This document shows positions 1 to 11,400 of a DNA stretch of 64,000 nucleotides, in pieces; within the stretch, counting starts at the first letter, position 1, and each line of letters opens with the position of its first letter. The notes beneath the pieces were generated by a model, which was not told the origin of the DNA, searched no databases, and saw only the letters and a program-made list of their open reading frames with translations. A program made the translations under genes and the position numbers. This DNA is from Camarhynchus parvulus (lineage: Eukaryota > Chordata > Aves > Passeriformes > Thraupidae): positions 72,107,689 to 72,171,688 of the forward strand of contig NC_044571.1 in assembly GCF_901933205.1 (NCBI RefSeq), written 5' to 3'.

Positions 1-162
1 CGCCGCCAGCCGCCCGTACAGCTGCTCCAGCAGCTCCTCGGGCCGCTCGCCGCAGCTCCGCGTCCGCGCCGGCCGCTGCTTGGGCGCCCTGGCGGCCTCC
101 GGGCGGAGCGGGAGCAGCGCCGCGCAGAGCAGCGCCAGCAGCGCCGCCGGCGCCGCCCGCAC
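1..162 (-). CDS. IL17D: IL17D coding exon 2 (partial, runs off window start)
   Basis: Interleukin-17D is a secreted cystine-knot cytokine of the IL-17 family. The minus-strand frame opens with a hydrophobic stretch (AALLALLCAALLPLRPEAA), which fits a signal peptide core, and continues APKQRPARTRSCGERPEELL and EQLYGRLAA. The ERPEELLEQLYGRLAA stretch is diagnostic of the mature N-terminus of vertebrate IL-17D. The exon starts after a CTTGCAG acceptor (163-165). The cysteines of the cystine knot lie beyond position 1, outside the window. The gene sits downstream of IFT88 on the same strand, the order seen in other amniotes. I am confident of the identity; the exact signal-peptide cleavage site is not determined. 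Confidence 0.9.
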   Translation of the reverse strand, partial: MRAAPAALLALLCAALLPLRPEAARAPKQRPARTRSCGERPEELLEQLYGRLAA

Positions 163-258
163 CTGCAAGGACGCCGCCGTCAGCGGGGATGGGGACAGCG
201 GGGACACCGCGCCCGCCCGCCCGCCACCGCCCGCAGCCCCCGGCCCGCAGCCCCTTAC

Positions 259-273
259 CCTGCCTCGCTGCAT
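259..273 (-). CDS. IL17D: IL17D coding exon 1 (start codon plus four codons)
   Basis: This is a very short first coding exon reading M-Q-R-G-R. The ATG (271-273) sits in a good context (CACCATGC). A GTAAGG donor follows at 253-258 and joins in phase 0 to the exon ending at 162. The joined product begins MQRGRVRAAPAALLALLCAA, a basic n-region followed by a hydrophobic core, as expected for a secreted cytokine. A tiny first coding exon is also known in other IL-17 family genes. The intron (163-258) is only 96 bp. The alternative, that translation starts elsewhere without this intron, would lose a good donor-acceptor pair. Confidence 0.75.
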
Positions 274-3200
274 GGTGCCCGGGCTGCTTCTCCTCCAGGG
301 AGCCGGGGAGAGCGGCGGGCTGCGGCGCCGCGCCGTGCCACTGGCTCTCCCGGCGGAGGAGCTGTTGGAAAAGTGCCCCGCGCCTCGCTGCATCTCCCCT
401 GGCCTCGCCTGCCAGGAACATGTTCGGCGGCGCTCACGGCGGCTGCGAGCGCTCGGCGCCGGGCGCGGACCGGTCCCGCATCCCAGCGCGGGCACGGACG
501 GATCGAGGCCCCGGCCCCGCCGCGGCCACCCCGCTGAGCCACCGGGGCTGCCGCCGGGAGCCCCGCTCTCCCTCCCACCGCCCCGGCGGCACGGGCAGGA
601 GCCGGGATGTCCCCAGCCCTGCCGGGACACTCGGCATCCAGTGGCACCCTTTGGGCCAGGGTTCGAGACTGAAGCAGAGCCAGAGCCAGGGCGATTTGGC
701 CCAGTCGGAGCCAAAGTGTCCAGGCTGATGTGAAAAATGTAGGGATTTACAGCTGGAGAAGGGATTGCTCTAGCCCGGTCTCTTCCAGTCACTTTAGGGC
801 AGTTGGCACTGTCCCTCGTAAGGGTTTGGGATTTCCGACTTACCCGACTCCATGTAGGACCTCTGGCACGTTTCTCCATCCCAGCTGTGCCGTTTCTCCA
901 ACAGGCACCGAGGTGTTGATGTCCAGCACGAAGGCTGGGCCTGATCCTCCTTTCCTCCTGCCGAGGTGGCCTGGGGCAGACACCCAGGGCAGGGCCACTC
1001 TGCTGGCTGCAAGAAGCCCCTTCAGAAGAAGAGAAATTTGCATCGTACCTACCTAAAGGAGGTTGAGATGAGTCTCACCTCCAATGGCTTCTCCTCCTAT
1101 TCTGTAATTTTAAATAAAACACATGATACAATATAATCATGGTCTCTGGCACAACACACAAAAATAAGAATATAAATAGTACTCTGGTTCGTAAAAGATG
1201 TGGTCCACTGAAATGGTGTGCATTAAAAACAGACTTTAGAATTCATCACTTGAATCAAATATTTCATGTGCTCTGATTAAGCCCTGCACATCTATTGAGG
1301 CATTTAGGATAAGGATAGTTAAATATGAAAATACTGGTTAGGAATAAGGGAAAATGGGATCATAAATCATACAAAGACTGAGAAACCCCAACTTGGTACC
1401 ACAGAAATACAAGACATCAACTTCACCAAAGAGGCTGGAGTTGAAACAGAATGGTCTGGCATTCATAAATGTAATGAAGTGACTTGATTTTGTGGTTTCT
1501 GAAAAGTCATACAGTTCAATCTAACTATGATTTTTAGTGATTTTTTTTTGCCATATGCATCACAGATCAGTATCACTTATTAGCAGTGTCTTGACCTTTA
1601 CCTATGTGGGATTTGAATCAGATTTCAGTTCTGAGGAAGGACAGTTTTAAATTGAATTCCAAACTCTCCTTTGCACTCATATCCTCAGGCAAAAGACTGG
1701 GACAAGGTGTGTGTCCATTTAGCCCAATCCAGTCTAACCCCTGACTATGCATCTTTTTTTACTTCACCACCTTTGAGTGGTGTATGTGGCAACATGGCAA
1801 ATATTTATCACCATAGATCTTTTTATATTACTCTTCCTGAGACCAATCAGTGTCTTCAGAAATTTCAGATTTCTGAATGGCATGAGGATGTCACATTTGG
1901 CTTTGCAAAATGTTTTATGTACTTCCTTTATATACATCAACATTTCTGAGAGAGGCCTCAAAAAATCAGAGCGGATGAAAACAAAACAATGGCACAGGCA
2001 TTAAATTGCCATTGAATTTAAGGCTCTGTGTCTTATCTAGGCAATATTCTAATTCTGTACGATAGCTGCATTGTATTGTCTTTTGAAAAATCACATAGAT
2101 TCAAATAATGAGAACCACAGAACTCAGCAAATGAGATTCCATTACAGAGGAACTCAGAATACTATGCCAGTTCTTGTGGCATAGTCTCCCCTAAAGACAT
2201 CTGAGTAATAAAATATTCCCTAACGCACTTTGGCAACTTAGGTTCTTCCATTACTTTAAGAAATTACTAACCAGTATCTTTGTCATTGGTGTTAATTTAG
2301 AATTTTCTTAGAATTTGAGAGGGATTTAAAATATCTATACAAATGAAATATTGAAAAAATATTTAGTAATATGAAATCCATCCTGAATTTGATGTAATAC
2401 AGGACATTTCAATCAATGGATTCAGAACTATGTCTTTCCCTTTTACCTAATATTCTAAATGTTCTTCTGAAGATTGTCATTCAATATTTATATTTGGGAC
2501 TGGTATCTACCTCTCTCCTGAGATTATCACCACAGTGATCAGTGTCAGATAATAAGTTCAGTTCCACAAATTTCTGCTATGAGAAAGTCAGGATGTTCCA
2601 AAGAAAACTAAGCTCAGCAAGTGGAATGTCACTAAAGACATTTTTAGTGAGTTAATATAAATAAGAAGAAACATTTTCTGCACCTGATTTCATCAGAGAG
2701 CATTTCATGCCACGTTAAACACTGAAATGTGTTTAATGAAGGACACACCAGGTTTGTGTCTTCAATCTTGCATTGTTACCAACAGCTGGAGAAAAATGTG
2801 TCATAGCAGAAGAAAAAAAATCCTTTTCCAAATATGTTATCATCAGACCATTATGATAATTTGGAAAATTGTTGCAGAACCATTGGAATGATGGTGAAAA
2901 CCTGACAGTAAATGTAAAAATGTAGCCCTTCCCAGACACATTAGTCCCCAAGGAGCAGCATTGTCAGGACATTTCTGATTGGGGTTGTTGTCTTCCATGG
3001 CTGCTCTGGCACACAACAGCTGGTTTCAGATACTATGGTTCACACATAAATAAATCATATTATTGTGACAAACATTATCAATGATACCACAGGAATATGC
3101 TTGTCAAAAAATGGCAGAATTGCCCTACACTGGCATATTCCAACTGCTTATTCCCATCCTGCTACAGCATTAATGAGATCCTGTCTCTATCTGAAACAAT

Positions 3201-3650
3201 TATGTGAAAAAGGTTTTAAAAATCATCATACAGACCTTGAAGTTGAACAACTCAAGTTGTTGGGTAGAACAAGCATTCAGCTGACATCCCCAGCAGATAT
3301 AAATTTTCAGAGAAAGAATTTAATTACTTCTCAAAGATATCCTTCTGCCTCACATTCTGTTTGCAGATAACCTGCCACCCAAACTCTTCTGGTCCCATTA
3401 ATCTTCCCTGCAGTAATACCACTTTGTAGCATCCTTGGCATGGCATCTTCTGCAGCAGCATCTCAGCATATTTTACAGTTGTTAGGCAATTTAACTTTGC
3501 AAAAGTGAATTCTTAAGAAGTGCAGAATCTTCCAAAGACTTCATTTTGCCAAAGGGGAAACTGAGGAGCAAAGAGGTTAAAAATAGCCTTTTTACCATAA
3601 AGTTGATCATCCATGTCCTTGACATCAAGAATAATCAAAACTTAGCAAAT

Positions 3651-3707
3651 GAGATTAATTTCTTACTGCTGAGATTAATCTCTTACTGAGATTAATCTCA
3701 TACTGCT
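3651..3707. repeat. Short tandem triplication
   Basis: Three consecutive copies of a unit starting GAGATTAATCTCTTACT occur at 3651-3670, 3671-3687 and 3688-3707. The unit lengths are 20, 17 and 20 bp. Confidence 0.85.
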
Positions 3708-3777
3708 CTTGCAAAGGAACCAAGAGAAACAGCCCTTTATCATAAAATTTTATCATAAAACTATTTATTGGCAATTT

Positions 3778-3928
3778 TGGATACCCCATCCCTGGAAGTG
3801 TTCAAGGTCAGGTTGGATGGGGCTTGGAGCAACCTGGTCTAGTAGAAGGTGTCCCTGCCCATAACAGGGGGTTGGAACTGGATGATCTTTAAGGTCTCTT
3901 CCAACCCAAACCATCTATGATTCTATTA
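3778..3928 (+). mobile_element. CR1 LINE 3' end fragment
   Basis: The sequence carries CR1 3' landmarks in order: a 'ggaagtgttcaaggtcagg' motif, 'aaggtgtccctgccca', 'ttccaacccaaaccat' and a terminal ATTCTAT-like octamer. It is severely 5'-truncated, about 150 bp, with no coding sequence. CR1 is the dominant bird LINE. Confidence 0.9.
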
Positions 3929-5329
3929 ACTATACCTTTTGTACAATTTTCAATTCCTATTTTACTCTTGAATAACTTTGTTTTAGAAGTAATAAATAAT
4001 GTAATCTCACAAAGGAAGTTCAGAGAAAAACATGAAATATGCAATTAAGAATGTTTTGATGCTGTAGAGCTAAGCTTGTTCAGAAATAAATAAAATACTA
4101 CTCTAATTGGCTGCTGTACAAAGAGATGTTTTGCATACATGCATAGAGAAAGGTAACTTGGTATGTAAAGTTCCTACCCTGAGGAAGACCTCAAGTCTAA
4201 GAGGTCAACTGAGGATTGTTTAATTATTGTGTAATTGATCTTTTCATGACAATAGAAGCTAAAATACCTCATGAATCAGTTTCTCAAGGGCGTCAGCATT
4301 TTCCTAGGTTTAATGTTGCTGCTCTTCTAACATAAACTAATAAATTAATATAATAGCAGGAATCTCAAATTATTAATTGACTCATTCCACAATGATAAAG
4401 ACAAGATGGGGTTTAAATGCTGCTGGAAGCACGTACCTGCAGTGTGTGGCTTCTGGAGATGTAGTCCGTTTTGTGCAACCAAGAATGAAAAAAACCTTGA
4501 ACTTCATGGATGAAAATAGAACTATTTAGCTCATTCAGGTTTTCACTCCTGTGGTTTCTAAGACCTGTCTCAGGACCAAGGGCATCCTACATGGCAGCAG
4601 GGAACACAACTCACTACACCCGAGCTAAATGCCAGCTAAGGACAGGGTCAGGGACATTCCATCCACATAGTAATCCCATATAACCCATTTGAAACAAGCA
4701 CTCCACATTTCCTTGGAGAGCTGAGCTGCCTGAATCACACAGGTGTGCTCAGCTATGGGACAGCCTGAGGCGTTCCAACATGGTGACCCAGCACTTTGGA
4801 GACGTGCATGCAGCTTCTTTCTCAAGAGATCCCAGTCGTATTCATCTCCATCAGGGATCACTCTTTGGCCTTGAGTCCAGTCCTTGAGTCTTGTGTTCCC
4901 TCATACAGAACATCTTACACCAAAGAAAAAGGATGATGGACTGAAGCTGCTTCCAAAGAATGGCTCCTGGCCCAGGCTTACCTTTGGATCACGCAAGGCA
5001 ATTGTCTGGGAGATGAATTGTCATGGTCCAAAACTGTGCTACTGTGCACTGCTGTGCTACTGGTCTTACAGAAACAGTTGGGTACACATCCCCTCCTCTG
5101 CTCTGGGCTTGCCTGACAATGTTCTAGTAGAGATGCAGCCATAGTGAACACGGCTTTGAAGTGGATGAACCTAGGCTACATCATTTTGACTGTCAGCAGG
5201 ACTCATTATTCCGGTGTTGGAGCTAGATCACATGGCTTTCTGTCAGTTCAGAACAAGCTCAACTGTGCTTGCAAAATAACATGCAAATTCATCATAACCC
5301 AAAGCATTATATAATCAGATCCTCATGCT

Positions 5330-5411
5330 ATAGGAAACAGCATGTTCCAGAAGTCCCTGGGAGTCTGTACATAGGAAACAACATGTTCCAGAACTGCCTG
5401 AGTTTGTGCAG
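5330..5411. repeat. 41-bp tandem duplication
   Basis: Two adjacent copies begin ATAGGAAACA, at 5330 and 5371. Both contain CATGTTCCAGAA, and they differ at several positions. Confidence 0.8.
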
Positions 5412-5633
5412 GGCTGGAACAAAAGTGCAATTGTTTGTAATCCACAGAATTTTACCCAATGTACAGTTATGCATCTGGGCAAACTGAATCAAGAAACTGC
5501 TGCCGATCAAAATCTCTCTGATGCTGGCAGGAATGTTTCTACAGACTAAGTTGTGAACTGTATCCCAAGTTATTGGTACTTTATGCCACTTTATCATGGA
5601 CATGCCTATGTGATTGCAATGTTGATTAGATGC

Positions 5634-6624
5634 TGTATTGGGTTTGCATGGCCAAACTTTGGTAGTGGGGGGCTATAGGGGTGGCTTTTGTGAGAAGCTG
5701 CCAGAAGCTTCCCCGATGTCCAATGGAGCCAATGGCAGCTGGCTCCAAAATGGACGTGTTGCTGATTAAGGCTGGACCTATCAGAAATGGTGGTAATGCC
5801 TTTGAGATAACACATTTAAGAAGACTTTTGTAAAAAGTTCCTGCACAGATGTAATTGCAGCCAGAGAAGAGCAGGGTGAGAACACGAGAGCGACAGCCCT
5901 GCAGACACCCAGGTCAGTGCAGAAGGAGGGGCAGGAGGGGCTCCAGGCACTGGAGCTGAGATTCCTTTGCAGCCCTTGGTGCAGACTGTGGTGAGGCAGC
6001 TGTGACCCTGCAACCCATGGAGATCCACAGGGATGCAGAGATCCACCTGGAGCCCGTGGGGGAGCCCATGTTGGAGCAGGTGATGCCTGAGAGAAGGCCG
6101 TGATGCTGTGGGAAGCCCCTGAGGAGAGGAGCCCATGCTGGAGCAGCCCTGGGGAAGAGTGACCCATACTGCAGCAGTTTGAGGGGGACTGCTGCTCATG
6201 AGATGGACTCACATTGGAGAAGTTTGTGGAGAACTGTCTGCCATGGGACAGACCCTATGGTGCAGCAGGGGAACAACTCCTCTCCCTGAGCAATGGGAAA
6301 GGCTAAGGAACTATCATGACCCCCATTCCCTCTCTCCCTGAGCCTCACTGTGGGAGGAAGTAGAGCTGGGAAGAAGGGAGGGGTGGGGGGAAGGTATTTT
6401 GAAGGTTTATTTTACTACTCATTATCCTGCTCTGATTTTGTAAACAATAAATTCAATTAGTATCTCTAATTTAAATCTGTTTTGCCTATGATGGTCTTTG
6501 ATGAGTGATCTCTCGGTCCTTATCTCAACCCATGAACCCTCTGTTATATCTTCTCTCCCTGCCCTGCTGCAGAGGGAAGTGAGAGGCTTCAGTGGGTGCC
6601 AGGCATCCAGCCAGGGTCAACCCA
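5634..6624 (+). mobile_element. Avian endogenous retrovirus LTR, probably solo
   Basis: The element begins TGTATTGGGTTTGCATGGCC and ends in GGGTCAACCCA, the TG...CA ends expected of an LTR. It is about 990 bp long. It has a TATA-like region near 5805-5820 (ATAACACATTTAAGAAG) and an AATAAA signal at about 6446. From memory it resembles a very common songbird LTR family; no database search was done. No gag, pol or env sequence adjoins it, so it looks like a solo LTR. I found no clean target-site duplication. It lies in the plus orientation, antisense to IFT88. Open frames inside it, such as 5781-6212 minus, are not genes. Confidence 0.8.
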
Positions 6625-7448
6625 CTGGAGTCTACTCAAATGTCTCCATGTTAGAAGACCATGGCAGTATCTCTCCTGCCTTCTCTTCTGCACTGTTTCA
6701 CAGCTTTATCTACGCCCCCTGCCATGGTCACATTTATTGTCTCTTACTGTCATTAACTCAGATACCTCATGCCACTGCAGTCTGTAGCTGAAAATGCTCC
6801 CTCCTGCGTGGTGGCACATTGCATCCTGGTGGTCTAAATCTTCCAAGACTAAACCTGACAGAAAGAACTACCCTGACATCCAGGAATCTGCCATTCTACA
6901 ACCAGAGCAGTAGATACAGCAGGACTGAGGAACAGGCAAGAGAGACTTGCAGAAATAAGGCAGCTGCCATCCACTTCCTTCTCATGCCCTTTTGCACCCC
7001 TTAGAAGGATCAAGCCCCAGAGCTTACCTTGTCTTTTTTCTTTGGTGAGCCCCTCGGGGTGCTCCATAAACAGCACTGAACACACTCTGCTCGTACCATC
7101 AGGTGGAAGCAGTGCAATCCCAGATGAAACACTGCTCCAGTCCCATGGGAATCATGCTACACACAAAGCAGCTCATACACCCCACAGGACACTTCTTGCA
7201 GACATCCTATGAAACTGGGCAGCGTTTCTAAAACCTGAAAAAACATTTCATGAAGATACGAACAGATTTCTTCACTGTCACTGGCAAACAGTCTGAGCAG
7301 CACTGAGCAACACTGAGAAGGAGCACTGAAAATTTCAGAAGATTGAATTCTTGCATTTCAAAGTGCAATAACCAAAGTCTAACCATTAAACCAAACTCAT
7401 GCTAGGGTTCCAAAAACAAGCCATCTCAGGGGACTAGTTTTGCAAGTA

Positions 7449-7454
7449 TTTATT
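7449..7454 (-). terminator. Candidate IFT88 polyadenylation signal (AATAAA)
   Basis: The first canonical AATAAA on the minus strand after the IFT88 stop lies here, giving a 3' UTR of about 860 nt. An ATTAAA variant occurs closer, at 8134-8139, and either or both may be used. Confidence 0.4.
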
Positions 7455-8133
7455 AGGAAATTGTGAACATCTGACTAATATTTTTCATCTCCCCAAAGTA
7501 ATTCCTACTACAGGAATTTAACAGGTCTCAGTAACTTCAGATCAAACTTGTTCAGTTCATAAGCAAAATAGTGATTTCTGTAACTAACTTCTTTGCCCAT
7601 ACTCAGCTTAGGCTGTAGAAAACTACCACTGTGTGATCAGTGCCACAGTCTCCAACATAAGACTCAAAAGCTGCAATCTAATTAGCAATCCTGAACAAAC
7701 TAGGCTGAAATCCTGACAACTCTGACCACTCAAAATTTAAAAAACCCAAAAATAAGGACATTTTGCTGAGAGACTACAAAATGGTCCTAGTTCATCTAAG
7801 AGTAGGCTAAAATTAAGATGCTTTCTTTGGTATCAGTGCAAAGTGATTCGCTGAATTGGGACCTTGAGGAAGACCAAGGTCATACTCAGCATTTTCAGGT
7901 CAGTTCACAGCACTTAAACAAATTCTGGCTTTGGATGAAGGATACAACCTCACAAGCACTGCTTTGAGGTATTCTGCATTGAAAGATGAAATTTTAGAGG
8001 CTTTTCTGTTTAATATTATCAGTGTATGGATCTCTGAAAGCAAAAGCTTTATACAGTTTTTGACACAGCTTGCAACGTGTTTGAGTACTTGTGTAGATCT
8101 TATGCATGAGTAAAATAACCTCACCATTATTTT

Positions 8134-8139
8134 TTTAAT
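8134..8139 (-). terminator. Alternative IFT88 polyadenylation signal (ATTAAA)
   Basis: This common variant signal lies about 170 nt downstream of the stop codon. It would give a short 3' UTR. Confidence 0.35.
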
Positions 8140-8309
8140 CAATCACAGAAGGCACTGCAATTACAAATCCAAGTTTTTAACATAAGGTACCACATGTTCA
8201 AAGTATTTCACAAATAGTTTATAAAATTCCACTACAAAATCATTATGAATGAAAAGGTTTTCAGCTAAAACTTTTACAAGGATTAAAAAAAAGATGAGTG
8301 GCCCATATG

Positions 8310-8431
8310 CTATTCTGGAAGCAGATCCTCTCCTAGCTCTTCATCAGCAAAATCATCTTCCTCTGTTCTTTTTCTTGCTGCTGTTTTTGGTCTTTCTGGT
8401 TGTGGGCCAAGTGGATCTGCGTAGGAGGCAT
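8310..8431 (-). CDS. IFT88: IFT88 coding exon 25 and stop
   Basis: It encodes ASYADPLGPQPERPKTAARK then RTEEDDFADEELGEDLLPE and a TAG stop (8310-8312). The acidic C-terminus is the expected IFT88 end. The 3' UTR continues to lower coordinates. The acceptor is ACCCTAG. Confidence 0.94.
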
Positions 8432-11400
8432 CTAGGGTTTAAATAAATACATGTGAAACAGTTACAAACTATTTTAGCTTTAACTTTAGCTGGTTTTAAG
8501 CATACAAAATCAAATACAAGATTAGGATTTAGCACTACACATCTGTGTCTTTGAAATGCACACCAGAAAGAGCATGTGAACACTGAAGGAGAACAAAACA
8601 CTACATTCAGGAACTGAGGCAGGGCATAAGAGCAAAGTTCCAGAGTTCCACTGATGGAAGCCTCTTGGTGTTTTTTCTAACAAACTTCTCTTATTATACT
8701 ATAGTGAGAAAAATACTTTGGGAATGTGCAAGGAACAGCAAGACTGATGACTTGTTTGAGGAATGGCTTTTTAGGAAGTACCACATTCCACACGAATTTG
8801 AGTTTTTAAACCCCTTTGAAAATCCAGTCTTATTGAAGAACCTATGACTGCAGAATGGCAAGAACTGACTTAAAGGACACAGTAGACAGACACTGAAAGT
8901 AATATTAACAAGGGCCACATTTCTTAATATTTACAATTACTTTATAGTGAGCTCTGAACAACGAGGCAAAAGCCTCATTTTCATGGGAAAAGTTTCCCCA
9001 ATTATCTAATTTTACATACTCTTCCAACAACTTCTATTTTTTCCTCTCTCCTTATTTCTCCTCTCCCTGAGGACCATGAAATTGAAAAAGGTATAAAATG
9101 TCCACTTGCCTATTTCTTTACTGCTGCTACCTTCATAGGGTTCATTTGTTCCAGGCAGAACTTTCAGTTTGGCACTCAGTCTTTCCCCTTTGATACCACC
9201 ACTATCTGGGGAAAAAAAAAAAAAAGACAACATGCTGTTATGTTCTGTGAAACCACGGTACAAGAATAACACCAATTCAGCTACTACTATCTGTCAAACT
9301 GGACTTGGATGAAACCATCTTTTCATGGCAGACACAGTACTCATTTGTAATAGTGGTCTTTAAAACACAGTGGACACTGTGTCCACACATGTGTGTGTTA
9401 ACGTTTTTTAAAAAATATATACAGCCTTATGACTTTGGAGTAAACACATTAAAATATTTCTGCTTTGAATGCTGACATTTCAGCTGCTTATAAATTACAG
9501 TCCCATTTTGGAGTTAAAATAAGCACGATAAATATAAACACTGTCACAATGTACACTGGACATTTCCTATGTTTGTGTGCCTACTAACACATCAGTGTGA
9601 TCCACCTGCTCAGTACTGTCAAGGCTAAATGCAACACTTAAGTTGCTTTTAATTAGAAGAGCATATTTGCCATGTGCTGTCTGCGTGGCAGCAGGCTCAG
9701 TCCATGTGTACAGACCATGCTGGCCCTGCAGCTCGCTGTAAACACTCTGCTGGCAGCTCCCTTTGCAGCAGGGCCCCAAGGAATGTGTCGGCTCCAAGGG
9801 CTGCCTCCTGCCCGGACAACATCAGATTAACATTCTCCTGCCACAGCAGTATTCCAGACACTTGAAATATTCTCTTCACCTCTGAATCTCTTTCTCACAT
9901 TCGTGGCAAGCTTTCAATCTCATCTGCTACAACAAATTTTTATGCAATATTTTTTCTCCTGGGAGAAAACATTTTGAGTTTGACTTGGTATATTTACAAG
10001 GCAGGATGTGCAGCCAAATAGAGACATGTTCATTTACAACACCAAACAATGTCGGTATTAAAACTCTTCTATCGTAAGGAGGAAAAATGGGTTTCATTCA
10101 GCAAACATTAATTACAAACTCTGAACTTGGCAACATATTTCCATTGTCTTATTTACTACAAATGCTATTTTAAAAGATATTATTATAATTAAGAGAAAAA
10201 ACCCCAACACCCCCCCCAAAACGTCTACAAAGACGACAAACATTTACCTTTCTATAAATACTACCACAGACTTCTGTTTGCTCAACCCTAAACTGGAAGA
10301 TGTCTCTGCTCCAAGAAATATCTAATACATACAGTCACACGTCAAACAGTTAATAAGTTCACAAGACACATATTGCAGTTGAAATTTCAAAGCAAGGAAC
10401 ACATATTTTAATGTACATCCACATCCCTTGGACCAATTCTCACTGACAGGTTTCATGAAAGAAGTAATAATTGAAGAATTTGAAGAAACAGGGAGAAAAC
10501 AACGAGATTTCCTGGAGAGAAACTCAATTAAAGGGCTGTGAAATTATAAAAGGGCCTCCCCTTGATTTGAGTGGGCTCTGGACAGGCTTGTGCAACAAGG
10601 AGGTGAGAGCTGGCCTTCAGAGATGGCATGGATGAAAATGTTTTGAGGAAAATACAAATAAGCAATGAGAAAAAGAGTAGGATAGAAATAGGCACAGTCT
10701 TGCATAATGGAAAACAATTTTTATGATGATAAATGAAGTTGTAAGGAGCAGTAAAGAGATGCAAAGCAGGAGCAATACAGCAGACTACACTAGGGGAAGA
10801 TAACCAGTTGAAGAAACTCCACAGGTTTAAGTGGCTGGTCCCAGAAAGGAAGACCTGCATGTAATGAAAATAAAAGAGGAGGAAAATGGCATTACAAATG
10901 TTTTCAGCTGTGAAGGAGGAAAACACATGGGTGCTAGCAATGCTACCAGAGGAAGGTGAAAGACTTTATATGAAGTGAAAGAAGGAAGAAAAAGATGATA
11001 CACAAACCAAACTGGGTGGGATTAACAGGATGCCCGGTAGCTACCTGCACATCTTACTGCCCTAAAACATACAATTGAAAACAGAGGCTTCTTTTGATGT
11101 TCTAGGATCCTTAAGTTTTACCAGGTACATTTAAAAAACCTAATGAAAACCTTTTCTCAGGTAGATCAGCAAAGTAACACTGCTCACCCTACTTCTGTAT
11201 GAGCAATATATCCAGCAAGAGTGAAGGGAAACAACCCTTCGGGTTAGTTCTTCACATTTAGTTTAAATTAGACTAATATGCAAAACCACATCAAGTCTCT
11301 GTGGACTGCAGTATGCTCTGAGCATACCTGAAAATGAGGAAGAGGAGCACCTTTCATTTTAAAGTGCACCCAGAAGAAAGTAAAGGTGTTTGACACCACC

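Larger units (their letters stand above)
1..700 (-). promoter_or_regulatory. CpG island at the IL17D 5' end
   Basis: The stretch is very rich in CpG up to about position 650 and then becomes ordinary AT-rich sequence. It covers the first two IL17D coding exons, the 5' UTR and presumably the promoter. No TATA box is visible on the minus strand upstream of the ATG. The transcription start is not determined. Confidence 0.7.
700..7448. other. Interval between IL17D and the IFT88 3' end
   Basis: I see no gene here. Identified content is a short triplication at 3651, a CR1 3' fragment at 3778, a 41-bp duplication at 5330 and an LTR at 5634-6624, listed separately. The remainder is AT-rich non-coding sequence. 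A 78-codon minus-strand frame at 4625-4861 is not recognisable and has no supporting splice or family signal. Confidence 0.6.

Noticed and set aside
80..733. Plus-strand frames of 179-217 codons over IL17D
   Set aside because: They are antisense shadows of the IL17D CpG island; the supported coding sequence is on the minus strand.
5781..6212. 143- and 127-codon minus-strand frames
   Set aside because: They lie entirely within the LTR and read antisense to it, with no similarity to a retroviral protein.
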